A DNA stretch of 64,000 bases. Origin: Hymenobacter ginkgonis (lineage in GTDB: Bacteria; Bacteroidota; Bacteroidia; Cytophagales; Hymenobacteraceae). A program made the position numbers and the translations under genes. Below, one piece after another: positions 8,622-16,129 of the stretch (position 1 is the first letter of the stretch; every line of letters starts with the position of its first letter). The stretch is taken from positions 248,001-312,000 of the forward strand of contig NZ_WQKZ01000003.1 in assembly GCF_009755225.1 (NCBI RefSeq), written 5' to 3'. The notes under the pieces are model-generated. The model was not told the DNA's origin. It made no database searches and saw only the letters and a list, made by a program, of their open reading frames with translations.

Positions 8622-9593
8622 ATGCAAATCACCAATTTCCTCAAGCACCACTACCGCCACTTCAACGCGGCTGCCCTCATTGATGCGGCCGATGGCTACA
8701 ACAAGCACCTTGCCGAAGGGGGCAAAATGATGATTACCCTGGCCGGCGCCATGAGCACCGCCGAAATGGGTATTCAGCTGGCTGAACTCATTCGCCAAGA
8801 TAAAGTGCAGGTTATCAGCTGCACGGGTGCTAACCTAGAGGAAGATATTTTCAACCTCGTGGCCCACGACTTCTACGAGCGCGTGCCCAACTACCGCGAC
8901 CTTACCCCCGCCGACGAGCACGAGCTGTTGAAGCGCCACATGAACCGCGTGACCGATACGTGCATTCCCGAAGAGGAAGCGATGCGCCGCCTCGAGCACG
9001 TGGTACTGAAGTTTTGGGAGAAGGCCGACAAAGCCGGCGAAGCCTATTTCCCCCACGAATTCTTCTACCAGATTCTGCTCTCGGGCGAGCTGGAGCAGTA
9101 CTACCAGATTGACCCCAAAGACTCGTGGATGCTGGCGGCGGCCGAAAAAAACCTGCCCATCATCTGCCCCGGCTGGGAAGACTCGACGCTCGGCAACATC
9201 TACGCCGGCCACGTTATCACAGGTGACATCCAGAACGTGCACACCATGAAAACCGGGATTCAGTACATGATTTACCTGGCCGACTGGTACACCAAAACTG
9301 CCACTGAGGAAAGCAAAATCGGCTTCTTCCAGATTGGCGGCGGCATCGCTGGTGACTTCCCCATTTGCGTGGTGCCCATGCTGCACCAAGATTTGCAGCG
9401 CCACTCGGTGCCGCTGTGGGGCTACTTCTGCCAGATTTCGGACTCTACTACCAGCTACGGTAGCTACTCGGGTGCCGTGCCCAACGAGAAAATCACCTGG
9501 GGCAAACTAGGCGAGAAAACGCCGAAATTCATCATCGAAAGCGATGCGACCATCGTCGCTCCGTTGATTTTTGCGATTGTATTGGGGCAATAA
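8622..9593 (+). CDS. Deoxyhypusine synthase family protein
   Basis: A 323-residue member of the deoxyhypusine synthase (DHS) family. Eukaryotic and archaeal DHS transfer an aminobutyl group from spermidine to a lysine of eIF5A; bacterial homologues act on polyamines or on unknown partners. Visible family features: ITLAGAMSTAEMGIQLAELI (NAD-binding region), SCTGANLEEDIFN, QIGGGIAGDFPI, SDSTTSYGSYSGA and ITWGKLGEKTPKF, where Lys295 aligns with the catalytic lysine of DHS (SWGK). The active site therefore looks intact. No spermidine-pathway gene lies nearby. Family certain; substrate unknown. A strong terminator follows. Confidence 0.88.
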   Translation: MQITNFLKHHYRHFNAAALIDAADGYNKHLAEGGKMMITLAGAMSTAEMGIQLAELIRQDKVQVISCTGANLEEDIFNLVAHDFYERVPNYRDLTPADEHELLKRHMNRVTDTCIPEEEAMRRLEHVVLKFWEKADKAGEAYFPHEFFYQILLSGELEQYYQIDPKDSWMLAAAEKNLPIICPGWEDSTLGNIYAGHVITGDIQNVHTMKTGIQYMIYLADWYTKTATEESKIGFFQIGGGIAGDFPICVVPMLHQDLQRHSVPLWGYFCQISDSTTSYGSYSGAVPNEKITWGKLGEKTPKFIIESDATIVAPLIFAIVLGQ

Positions 9594-9611
9594 TTGCCGC
9601 TTAATCGCTTA

Positions 9612-9652
9612 CGAAAAAGCCCGCCTCTGCATTTCAGGGGCGGGCTTTTTAA
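9612..9652 (+). terminator. Rho-independent terminator after the DHS-like gene
   Basis: AAAAAGCCCGC (9614-9624) pairs with GCGGGCTTTTT (9640-9650). The symmetric A/T ends would let it work in both directions, stopping also the convergent SDR operon. Confidence 0.9.
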
Positions 9653-9699
9653 TGGGTTTAATTATCTAATTAACTACAACGAACTACGTCTGTCAGGCC

Positions 9700-9776
9700 G
9701 GTGCAGGAAACATCTTGGCCGCTTCATCTACATAACCTGCTGACAAGAGGCTTCCTTCGTTAGCATGACAAACGGT
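9700..9776. repeat. Degenerate copy of the hairpin repeat family
   Basis: Contains CATCTTGGCCGCTTCATCT, the exact reverse complement of part of the repeat at 29.27-29.29 kb, and further on GGCTTCCTTCGTTAGCATGAC, close to the right arm of copy 1 at 524-548. The arms no longer pair well, so this looks like a decayed or chimeric copy between two convergent genes. Confidence 0.65.
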
Positions 9777-9792
9777 TTTGGCTGCGTTGTAT

Positions 9793-10644
9793 TTACGCCT
9801 CAACCGGGAAGCTCGTAGCCGTGGCTACCCCTTGCCACTGCTGCAAGTCGTGCTGTATAGTGGCTATTTTTTGGTCAGCCACTTGGTAGGCATCTTCGCC
9901 TAAGAAGAGGTGTACGGGCGGGTTTTCAGCCGCACTTACTTGCATGAGGACCTGGGCCGCCTTGACTGGGTCACCGGGTTGGTTGCCGTTGATTTGCTGC
10001 TCGTGCGCCGCCTGCGAGTCGCGGATAGACTGGTAGGCGTTGATGGGATTCTTGGGTGTGCCCAACGAGCCGGACGATAAAAATTCGGTGCGGAAATAGC
10101 CCGGGTATACCACCGTAGCTCGGATGTTAAAATCTTTTACCTCAGCGGCGTACGACTCGGTGAGGCCGGCTACCGCAAACTTGGTGGCGCAGTAAATGCC
10201 GAACCCCGGGAAAGCCCCCGAAAACCCGCCAATAGACGAGATATTGAACACGTGGCCCCCGCGCTGCTGCCGCAAATGGGGGGTAGCCTGGCGCAGCACA
10301 TGTAGCAAGCCAAACACATTGACGTCGAAGTTTTGGCGCGCTTCCTGGTCGCTTAGTTCTTCGAGGCCGCCCAGCAAGCCGTAGCCGGCATTATTCACCA
10401 CCACATCGAGCCCGCCAAGCGTGCTGACAGTGGCTTCGATGGCCTGGCGCACGCTGGCCTCGCTGCTCAAGTCCAGGTGCAGGGGTAGGAAGCGGTCAGT
10501 TGCAGCCGATACAGCCTGCGTTAGCTCGGCCAGATTGCGGGAGGTGGCGGCTACGGCGTAGCCGGCGGCTAATAACTGCTGCACGAGCGTCAGGCCCAGG
10601 CCCTTCGAGGCGCCCGTCACGAACCATATTTTCTTGGTATTCAT
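9793..10644 (-). CDS. SDR family oxidoreductase (tandem paralogue A)
   Basis: Classical short-chain dehydrogenase/reductase of 283 residues. NAD(P)-binding TGASKGLG at residues 10-17, NNAG at 84-87, catalytic Ser near 136, Tyr151 and Lys155 (YCATK). The residue pattern after the TG motif and the Arg at 36 (TSRN) suggest NADP preference, which is inference. It is the last gene of a minus-strand group consisting of an AraC regulator and paralogue B; the two SDRs share motifs throughout (for example FDVNVFG and the C-terminal HLFLGEDAYQ/HLLLGQDAYQ). Substrate unknown. Confidence 0.9.
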   Translation of the reverse strand: MNTKKIWFVTGASKGLGLTLVQQLLAAGYAVAATSRNLAELTQAVSAATDRFLPLHLDLSSEASVRQAIEATVSTLGGLDVVVNNAGYGLLGGLEELSDQEARQNFDVNVFGLLHVLRQATPHLRQQRGGHVFNISSIGGFSGAFPGFGIYCATKFAVAGLTESYAAEVKDFNIRATVVYPGYFRTEFLSSGSLGTPKNPINAYQSIRDSQAAHEQQINGNQPGDPVKAAQVLMQVSAAENPPVHLFLGEDAYQVADQKIATIQHDLQQWQGVATATSFPVEA

Positions 10645-10837
10645 CGCTGTGGAAATCTTGGTTGAAGTAATAAGAATCGCTGAGGGCGAGGCGGCCGAAG
10701 AGATAAAGCATGGCTAAGAGCTTAAAAAGGGGGTGGTGCAGTATATAGACGCGATACCGCGCGTCTTACCGTAGTTGCAAGCCAAAAAAGCTAGTCGACC
10801 AACGCCCACTCTTTCGGGATGAAGCCCCATGTAGGCC

Positions 10838-11677
10838 CTACCCCCCAAATTGAGTGGAAGCCGTGAGTGCTTCCCACGCCTGGAAGTTTTGCCCGAGCAC
10901 CTCCAGCTTGTGGGTAGCGCGCTGGTAGGCATCTTGGCCGAGCAGCAGGTGCAGGGGCGGGTTGGCTTCGGTGGTGATTTGCATGATGGCTGCGGCAGCT
11001 TTCTCGGGGTCGCCGGCCTGCGCGCCATTCATTTCGAGGTACTTGGCGTGCGAGGTGCGAATAGCCTCGTAGGCCGCAATGGGTTGCTGCGGCAGCGTCA
11101 GTGATTCGGTGGTGAGGAAGTTGGTGCGGAAAGCGCCCGGCTCCACTACCGTCACCCTGATGCCAAAGTTGGCTACGTCCTGCGCCAGCACTTCCGAGAA
11201 GCTGCTCAGCGCCGCTTTGGTAGCCGCATATACGGCCCAGCCAGTAGCACCGGCAATCGCCGCGATGGAAGAAATATTGATGATGTGCCCCGCGCCCGCT
11301 GCCCGCAAGTGTGGCAGGGCCGCCCGCACCACGTTCAGCGCCCCAAACACATTCACGTCGAAGGCTTGGCGCGTTTCGGCGTCGGTCAGTTCTTCAATAC
11401 TGCCGCCGATGCCGTAGCCGGCATTATTCACCACTACATCGAGGTGGCCCAGGGTGCTGATAGCCTGCTCGATAGCCTGCTGCACGCTGGCTGGGTTGGC
11501 CAAGTCAACTTGCAGGGGTAGGAAGGCCGCCGAATTGGTGCCCACGGCTTGGGTAAGGCTGACTTGGTGGCGCGAAGTGGCGGCCACGCGGTGGCCTTCG
11601 TGCAGCAGGCGCTTAACCAGCGTGAGGCCTAGGCCTTGCGAAGCGCCGGTGACAAACCAGGTTTTGGGAGTGCTCAT
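10838..11677 (-). CDS. SDR family oxidoreductase (tandem paralogue B)
   Basis: Classical SDR of 279 residues with TGASQGLG (10-17), NNAG (84-87), Ser about 136, Tyr150 and Lys154 (YAATK). It is clearly paralogous to the downstream SDR at 9793-10644; the 193-base gap between them holds no gene. ATG at 11677 lies 22 bases after a minus-strand TAGTTTTG box (11700-11707). The AraC gene immediately upstream on the same strand is the likely regulator. Substrate unknown. Confidence 0.9.
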   Translation of the reverse strand: MSTPKTWFVTGASQGLGLTLVKRLLHEGHRVAATSRHQVSLTQAVGTNSAAFLPLQVDLANPASVQQAIEQAISTLGHLDVVVNNAGYGIGGSIEELTDAETRQAFDVNVFGALNVVRAALPHLRAAGAGHIINISSIAAIAGATGWAVYAATKAALSSFSEVLAQDVANFGIRVTVVEPGAFRTNFLTTESLTLPQQPIAAYEAIRTSHAKYLEMNGAQAGDPEKAAAAIMQITTEANPPLHLLLGQDAYQRATHKLEVLGQNFQAWEALTASTQFGG

Positions 11678-11699
11678 AAGTTTTGCGTTTTTGATACTG

Positions 11700-11707
11700 C
11701 AAAACTA
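11700..11707 (-). promoter_or_regulatory. TAnnTTTG box for the tandem SDR genes
   Basis: Minus-strand TAGTTTTG, 22 bases before the ATG at 11677, in the short gap after the AraC gene. Confidence 0.6.
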
Positions 11708-11759
11708 GAAGTGCCTACTGCCGGCCGGCTTGCCCAGTTCAAACCAATGCTTGCGAAAA

Positions 11760-12662
11760 TCAAACAGCCCGCATGGCCGAGGGCGCTACCCCCAGGTGCT
11801 TGCGAAAGAAGTTGCTGAAATGGGCCGGCTCCTCAAACCCCAGGCAGTAGCTGATTTCGGCCACGTTCCAATCGGTATGCTTGAGCAACGCATGGGCTTC
11901 CTGCACGAGGCGGCCCGCAATGAGCTGGGTAGTGGTTTTGCCCGTCACTTCCTTCAGCGCGCGGTTCAGGTGGTTGACGTGCACGGCCAGCTGCCCGGCA
12001 AATGACTCCGCACTGCGCAGCTTCACCCGCTGGTCGGGCGCCTCGATGGGAAACTGCCGCTCTAGCAACTCCGCAAACAGCGAGGCAATGCGCGTGGCGG
12101 CCGTGCTGTCGTGGTAGAGCGTGGTGGCGGGTTGCAGTTTCAACGCGCTGTGCAGCAGCTCAAACACGTAGGTGCGCAGCAAGTCGTACTTATACGCATA
12201 GTCCGACTCTATCTCCGCAGCCATCTTCTCAAACACGGGCTTGATAACAGCCAGCTGTGCATCAGTCAGGAAATAAACGGGCTGCCCGCCGGGCCGAAAC
12301 ATGGGCATATCCTGCGGCTGCGGGCCGCCCTGCCGCTGCAAAAAAGCCTCCGTGAAAATGCAGAAATTACCCGATTGGTCCTCGTTCAGCGGCTCCCACT
12401 CGTAGGGTACCAGCGGGTTAGCAAAAAAGAGGGCGTTGCCGCGCAGTTCGATGGTCTTATCGGCAAAGTGGTAGTTGCTATGCCCCGTCACCAACGTGAT
12501 TTTATAGAAATCCTTGCGGCTATACGGCATCTTGCACGCCTTGGGGCCCACGTAGTCATCGAGCCGAAATACGTTGAAATGCCCAATATCTTGCCGTAGG
12601 TTTTCGGGCAGCCAATGGATTTTCTGCTGGTAAAAGTCTTCGAGGGTCTGGAGCTTCGACAT
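11760..12662 (-). CDS. AraC family transcriptional regulator
   Basis: A 300-residue regulator. The N-terminal part (about 25-110) resembles the cupin-like AraC sensing domain (GHSNYHFADKTIELRGNALFFANPLVPYEWEP). The C-terminal ~100 residues hold two helix-turn-helix units, ending in the AraC signature VAEISYCLGFEEPAHFSNFFRKHLGVAPSAMR. It lies directly upstream of two tandem SDR genes on the same strand, which it probably controls. Start ATG at 12662 lies only 4 bases after a promoter box, so its transcript may be leaderless. Confidence 0.93.
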   Translation of the reverse strand: MSKLQTLEDFYQQKIHWLPENLRQDIGHFNVFRLDDYVGPKACKMPYSRKDFYKITLVTGHSNYHFADKTIELRGNALFFANPLVPYEWEPLNEDQSGNFCIFTEAFLQRQGGPQPQDMPMFRPGGQPVYFLTDAQLAVIKPVFEKMAAEIESDYAYKYDLLRTYVFELLHSALKLQPATTLYHDSTAATRIASLFAELLERQFPIEAPDQRVKLRSAESFAGQLAVHVNHLNRALKEVTGKTTTQLIAGRLVQEAHALLKHTDWNVAEISYCLGFEEPAHFSNFFRKHLGVAPSAMRAV

Positions 12663-12666
12663 CGGG

Positions 12667-12674
12667 CAAAGTTA
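12667..12674 (-). promoter_or_regulatory. TAnnTTTG box, 4 bases before the araC-type start
   Basis: Minus-strand TAACTTTG whose last base is 12667; the ATG begins at 12662. This spacing implies a leaderless or nearly leaderless mRNA. Confidence 0.6.
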
Positions 12675-12687
12675 CGAGAATCAAACG

Positions 12688-13254
12688 CTACTGCTGCCCC
12701 AGGTGCTCATCAGTGAAATGCGCTTGGTGAGGAGGTAGGGCAAACTTCTCCGCATTGTACGCCGCCGAGCCACCACGCGGAATGGAGAGTGACTGCCACG
12801 CCTCGCCCTGCACCAGCTTGCCGATAAATACCAGCTGGCCCACGTGGTAGGGGTAGTGCGCCAACTGCCGATTGATGGCTTCCATAACAGTATGGCCCTG
12901 GTGGCGGATGTAAATAGTGCGTGCTAGGTCACTGGGCGTCAGCGCATCTAAGGCTGAAAACAGGCAGTGCCACCCCGCTTCCCAACGCGCTAGTAGCTCG
13001 GCGCGGGTGCGCAGGTCGTTGTCAAATTCGGCCTCGCGCTCGCGCCAGGGCTTTTCGCCGTCGCTGGTGAGAAAGTCGGTCCAGCGCGACAACATATTGC
13101 CCCACAAGTGTTTCACGATGGCGGCCATGCTGTTGCTGGCGGCGTTGGGCTGCCAAAACAATTGGTCGTCTGACACCTGCGCGAAGGTTTGCTCGCCCAA
13201 CAACTTATAATAGGCAAACTGCTTGCGGGCACTAGCGAGGAAGTCCTGAGACAT
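12688..13254 (-). CDS. DUF1572 (DinB-superfamily) protein
   Basis: A 188-residue four-helix DinB-like protein of the DUF1572 family, whose function is unknown; related DinB/YfiT proteins are metal- and thiol-dependent transferases. Characteristic sequence: SMAAIVKHLWGNMLSRWTDFLTSDGEKPWREREAEFD and RQLAHYPYHVGQLVFIGK, with His residues (His in VKHLWGN, HYPYH) placed as the usual metal ligands. The start MSQDFLASARKQ at 13254 is chosen; an in-frame extension to 13392 lacks family similarity. It lies between two AraC genes pointing in opposite directions. Confidence 0.85.
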   Translation of the reverse strand: MSQDFLASARKQFAYYKLLGEQTFAQVSDDQLFWQPNAASNSMAAIVKHLWGNMLSRWTDFLTSDGEKPWREREAEFDNDLRTRAELLARWEAGWHCLFSALDALTPSDLARTIYIRHQGHTVMEAINRQLAHYPYHVGQLVFIGKLVQGEAWQSLSIPRGGSAAYNAEKFALPPHQAHFTDEHLGQQ

Positions 13255-13382
13255 GCTGGGTAGAAATAAGGGGGTAGGGCGGGCGGCGCCTCTTTGGCGA
13301 GCTAAAAATAAACTACCCCGTGCTTCGTCTGCTTGGTTCGCAGTTGAGCAAGAAGATTTTACCCGCAGCTTGTTATCCTTAC

Positions 13383-13802
13383 ATGGCAACAACTTCCATC
13401 CCGAAGAAAATACTGGCCCGCCAGCACGAAATAACGGCCGAGTTTCGGCGGCTGGTAGTGGCGCACGTGGCGGATGTGGCGGCCGGCCGCGCTACCGAGA
13501 TGCTCGAAATCCGCGACTTTGCCAGCCAGCTCTGCATCCATCCCACGCATCTCAGCAACACCATTAAGCTGACGACGGGCCAGCCGCCGTGTTTCTTTTT
13601 TGAGGCAGAAATCCTGAAGACGGCCCAGCAGCTACTGCGCGATACGACTCGGCCCGCGGCCGACATTGCCACCCAGCTCACTTACGACCCGTCGAATTTC
13701 ACCAAGTTTTTCAAGCGCTTTGCCGGCGTCACGCCCAAGCAGTACCGCGAGCAGGTGTGGGCCGCGCGGCGCGAAGAATTTTCGGAACTACTCACCATTT
13801 AA
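13383..13802 (+). CDS. Short AraC-type helix-turn-helix regulator without sensor domain
   Basis: A 139-residue protein made almost entirely of an AraC DNA-binding domain: FASQLCIHPTHLSNTIKLTTG (first HTH) and AADIATQLTYDPSNFTKFFKRFAGVTPKQYRE (second HTH with the family signature). No N-terminal ligand domain is present, so regulation would have to come from abundance or a partner. ATG at 13383 starts at a normal distance from the HTH; the longer frame from 13320 is not needed. The SDR gene 88 bases downstream on the same strand is the likely target. Confidence 0.85.
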   Translation: MATTSIPKKILARQHEITAEFRRLVVAHVADVAAGRATEMLEIRDFASQLCIHPTHLSNTIKLTTGQPPCFFFEAEILKTAQQLLRDTTRPAADIATQLTYDPSNFTKFFKRFAGVTPKQYREQVWAARREEFSELLTI

Positions 13803-13889
13803 AGTGGGCTACTCACCATAAACCCCGGGGCCGAGTAGGGGACCTTTGTCAGGTCAATTCACCCACGAAATTCTCAACTAAGCAACCTA

Positions 13890-14651
13890 ATGAGCACTTC
13901 CAAAATAGCCCTCGTCACCGGTGGCAGCCGCGGCCTGGGCAAAAATATGGCCCTGAGCCTCGCCCAAAAAGGCATCGATGTCATCCTTACGTATCACAGC
14001 CAGCAAGCCGAAGCTGAAGCCGTAGTGGCCGAAATAAAGAACCACGGCCGCCAGGCCGTCGCTTTGCAGCTCGACGCCTCCGCGGTGAAAACGTTCGACG
14101 GCTTCTTCGAACAAGTAAAGGCTGCCCTGCGCGACACGTTCGGCGCCGATAAGTTCGATTTTCTTATCAACAACGCGGGCACCGGCCTCTACGCCTCATT
14201 TGCCGAAACTTCAGAGGAGCAGTTCGACCAGGCGCTGAATCTTCACTTCAAAGGCCCGTTCTTTCTGACCCAGAAGGCGTTAACATTGCTTAATGACGGC
14301 GGCCGCATCGTCAATATTTCGTCGGGCTTAGCGCGGTTTTCCTACCCCGGCTCGTCGGCCTACGCCAGCATGAAGGGTGCCATTGAGGTGCTGACTCGCT
14401 ACCAGGCTAAGGAACTGGGCGCGCGCGGCATCGCCGCCAACGTGGTAGCCCCCGGTGCCATCGAAACCGACTTCGGCGGCGGCCACGTGCGCGACAACAA
14501 AGAACTGAACGCACAAGTAGCCTCCGCTACGCCCCTCGGCCGCGTGGGCCAGCCCGACGACATTGGCTCTATAGTAGCCTTCCTCTGCACCGAGGATGCG
14601 AAGTGGATTAATGCCCAGCGCATTGAGGCCTCGGGTGGGATGAACATATAG
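13890..14651 (+). CDS. SDR family oxidoreductase
   Basis: A 253-residue classical SDR resembling 3-oxoacyl-ACP reductase/glucose dehydrogenase types. TGGSRGLG at residues 10-17, NNAG at 94-97, SS at 144-145, Tyr158 and Lys162 (YASMK), and the C-terminal IEASGGMNI typical of this SDR group. Preceded by the sensor-less AraC gene on the same strand. It is not closely similar to the two minus-strand SDRs 2 kb away. A 60-base hairpin lies just downstream. Substrate unknown. Confidence 0.9.
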   Translation: MSTSKIALVTGGSRGLGKNMALSLAQKGIDVILTYHSQQAEAEAVVAEIKNHGRQAVALQLDASAVKTFDGFFEQVKAALRDTFGADKFDFLINNAGTGLYASFAETSEEQFDQALNLHFKGPFFLTQKALTLLNDGGRIVNISSGLARFSYPGSSAYASMKGAIEVLTRYQAKELGARGIAANVVAPGAIETDFGGGHVRDNKELNAQVASATPLGRVGQPDDIGSIVAFLCTEDAKWINAQRIEASGGMNI

Positions 14652-14670
14652 CCAGCTATCGGTTGATATG

Positions 14671-14730
14671 GCCTAACGCACAACGCCGTGCCTTCCAACA
14701 GATTGGGAGGCACGGCGTTGTGCGTTAGGC
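14671..14730. repeat. Long perfect-type hairpin between convergent genes
   Basis: Arms 14671-14696 and 14705-14730 (26 bases, one mismatch) with an 8-base loop; arms read GCCTAACGCACAACGCCGTG from each end. No T-run, so probably a bidirectional terminator-like or repeat element. The sequence is unrelated to the AACGTCATGCTGAG family. Confidence 0.85.
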
Positions 14731-14740
14731 AAGACCCTAG

Positions 14741-15258
14741 TTAAAGCAATACGATAGAAGCAAGAACGGCTTTAAATTTCTCTTCTTCTGGTAGTTGCCT
14801 TTGCTGACTGTAAAAATTAATTGTAAAACAGTGCCTATTTAAGAGCGCAAAGAAGCTATGCGCATACCATCTGCCAGGGTTGCTTTTGCCATCCCAAGCC
14901 GGTATGTTGCGCACCCCTTCAGTCCAAGTGGTTTTGCCAATTACCAAAGTGCGCGAGCCTATAAAGCGCGGGCTACCCATATCGTCTAGGTAGCCCGCTC
15001 GTAGTTCCTTGAGATAGTCAGCGCCAGATTGATACCTACAGTTCGCAACGGTTCCAGGCATAAACTCACCGACCTTTTTGCCATTGGCATTTAAGATAAT
15101 GCTTCCTTCAAATTTCCAAGTCTGTGGAATTTTAAAGAGATGCGCTGGCCGTTATCATCTATAAAAGCCTCTTTTTTGACGTCTACTTTACCTGCTTGCT
15201 GCGCATTGGGGGAGCCCATCGCTAAGCAAAGAAAACGTACTACTAAGAGCTTGGTCAT
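14741..15258 (-). pseudogene. Secreted hypothetical protein gene with a single-base frameshift
   Basis: Two minus-strand frames join into one protein if one base is restored. Frame one starts at ATG 15258 with a hydrophobic, signal-like N-terminus (MTKLLVVRFLCLAMGSPNAQ) and continues AGKVDVKKEAFIDDNGQRISLK; the second frame continues IPQTWKFEGSIILNANGKKVGEF and the 106-residue frame to 14741 (YLKELRAGYLDDMGSPRF). The switch falls at a run of four T (15130-15133; A on the coding strand), as expected if one base is missing. It may be a real decay event, phase variation or an assembly error. Base composition is more AT-rich than its neighbours. The start follows the stop of the upstream membrane protein by 3 bases, so the two form an operon. 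Function unknown. Confidence 0.75.
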
Positions 15259-15261
15259 AAA

Positions 15262-15726
15262 CTAAAACCGGAACAGCGGCCGCGCCGGGTTCCAGATGCC
15301 CCACGGAATCATGAGCAGCACCAGTAGCAGGGCGATGCCGTAGTAGATGAAGGCGGTTTTGTGTTTCTGCACGTCGCTGAGGCGTTTTTTGGAAAGTGTG
15401 CGGCCAATCTGGGCGATGAGCACGGCCAATACCATCATTACTACGTGCTCCATGCCGAAAAAGCGGGTAGTTGGGTCCTTCATGGCGCCGGCTACTTTCA
15501 TAGCTTTCAGGCCCACAGGGCTGAGGCCGAAGTACAGGCCCAGGCCCACGATGAGTTGCAAAAGCATAAAGCCTACAAAGCTGGCTCCGAACGCGTTGTC
15601 GCCCTTGGCGAAGGCCCGGCGGCCCGTCCAGCCTACGTAGCCGCGATAGACGGCTACCAGACCCGCGCCCAGCACAAACCAGCGCAACCACGAGTGAAGA
15701 AACAAAAGAACGGAGTAGGCGCTCAT
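15262..15726 (-). CDS. Four-helix integral membrane protein
   Basis: A 154-residue inner-membrane protein with about four hydrophobic segments (roughly 5-27, 48-68, 91-108, 123-143). It begins MSAYSVLLFLHSWLRWFVLGAGL; the early His and the His in GMEHVVMMV could be haem ligands as in small cytochrome b-like proteins, but that is only suggestive. No cofactor motif is certain. The frameshifted secreted gene follows after 3 bases. Function unknown. Confidence 0.75.
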   Translation of the reverse strand: MSAYSVLLFLHSWLRWFVLGAGLVAVYRGYVGWTGRRAFAKGDNAFGASFVGFMLLQLIVGLGLYFGLSPVGLKAMKVAGAMKDPTTRFFGMEHVVMMVLAVLIAQIGRTLSKKRLSDVQKHKTAFIYYGIALLLVLLMIPWGIWNPARPLFRF

Positions 15727-15883
15727 ACGGGGGGTAGGGAAATGCCAGGCAGCCCGGCCAGTGATAAAACTGCCGCGAAGCTACGGGTTGGCTTTTTTAG
15801 TTGGGAGCACTGGCCTGGCGGTACTTGCGAAGCGTACGCGTAAGCGCTTGCTAAACACTACCTAGCAATGGCTAGCGGAGGAA

Positions 15884-16126
15884 TTAAAACTCGCCCGGCT
15901 CGGGGATGGGAGCGGGCGCGCCGCCGCGCGCCGCTTTAGCACGCTGCTCGTCGCGGATGGCTACAGCCAGGGCAATAAAGATGGAAAGAAACGGCAGCGC
16001 CAGGCCCAGCAAAAACCACTTCAGGCGCGAGTGGCCGTGCGAGTAGGCGATGTACATAGTGATGGATGCCAGCAGGGCATCGAGCAGCAGCAGGGCAATG
16101 GCCCCAAAGAAAAAAGTAGCAAACAT
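15884..16126 (-). CDS. Small two-helix membrane protein
   Basis: An 80-residue protein with two hydrophobic segments (about 3-26 and 36-56) separated by YSHGHSRLK, and a charged, Pro-rich cytoplasmic tail. ATG at 16126 lies 3 bases after the stop of the DUF58 gene, so the two are co-transcribed. No family recognised. Confidence 0.7.
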   Translation of the reverse strand: MFATFFFGAIALLLLDALLASITMYIAYSHGHSRLKWFLLGLALPFLSIFIALAVAIRDEQRAKAARGGAPAPIPEPGEF

Positions 16127-16129
16127 GAA

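Noticed and set aside
15262..15726. Cytochrome b561-type haem protein
   Set aside because: Two His are suggestive but the four-His pattern is not there; kept as a membrane protein of unknown function.
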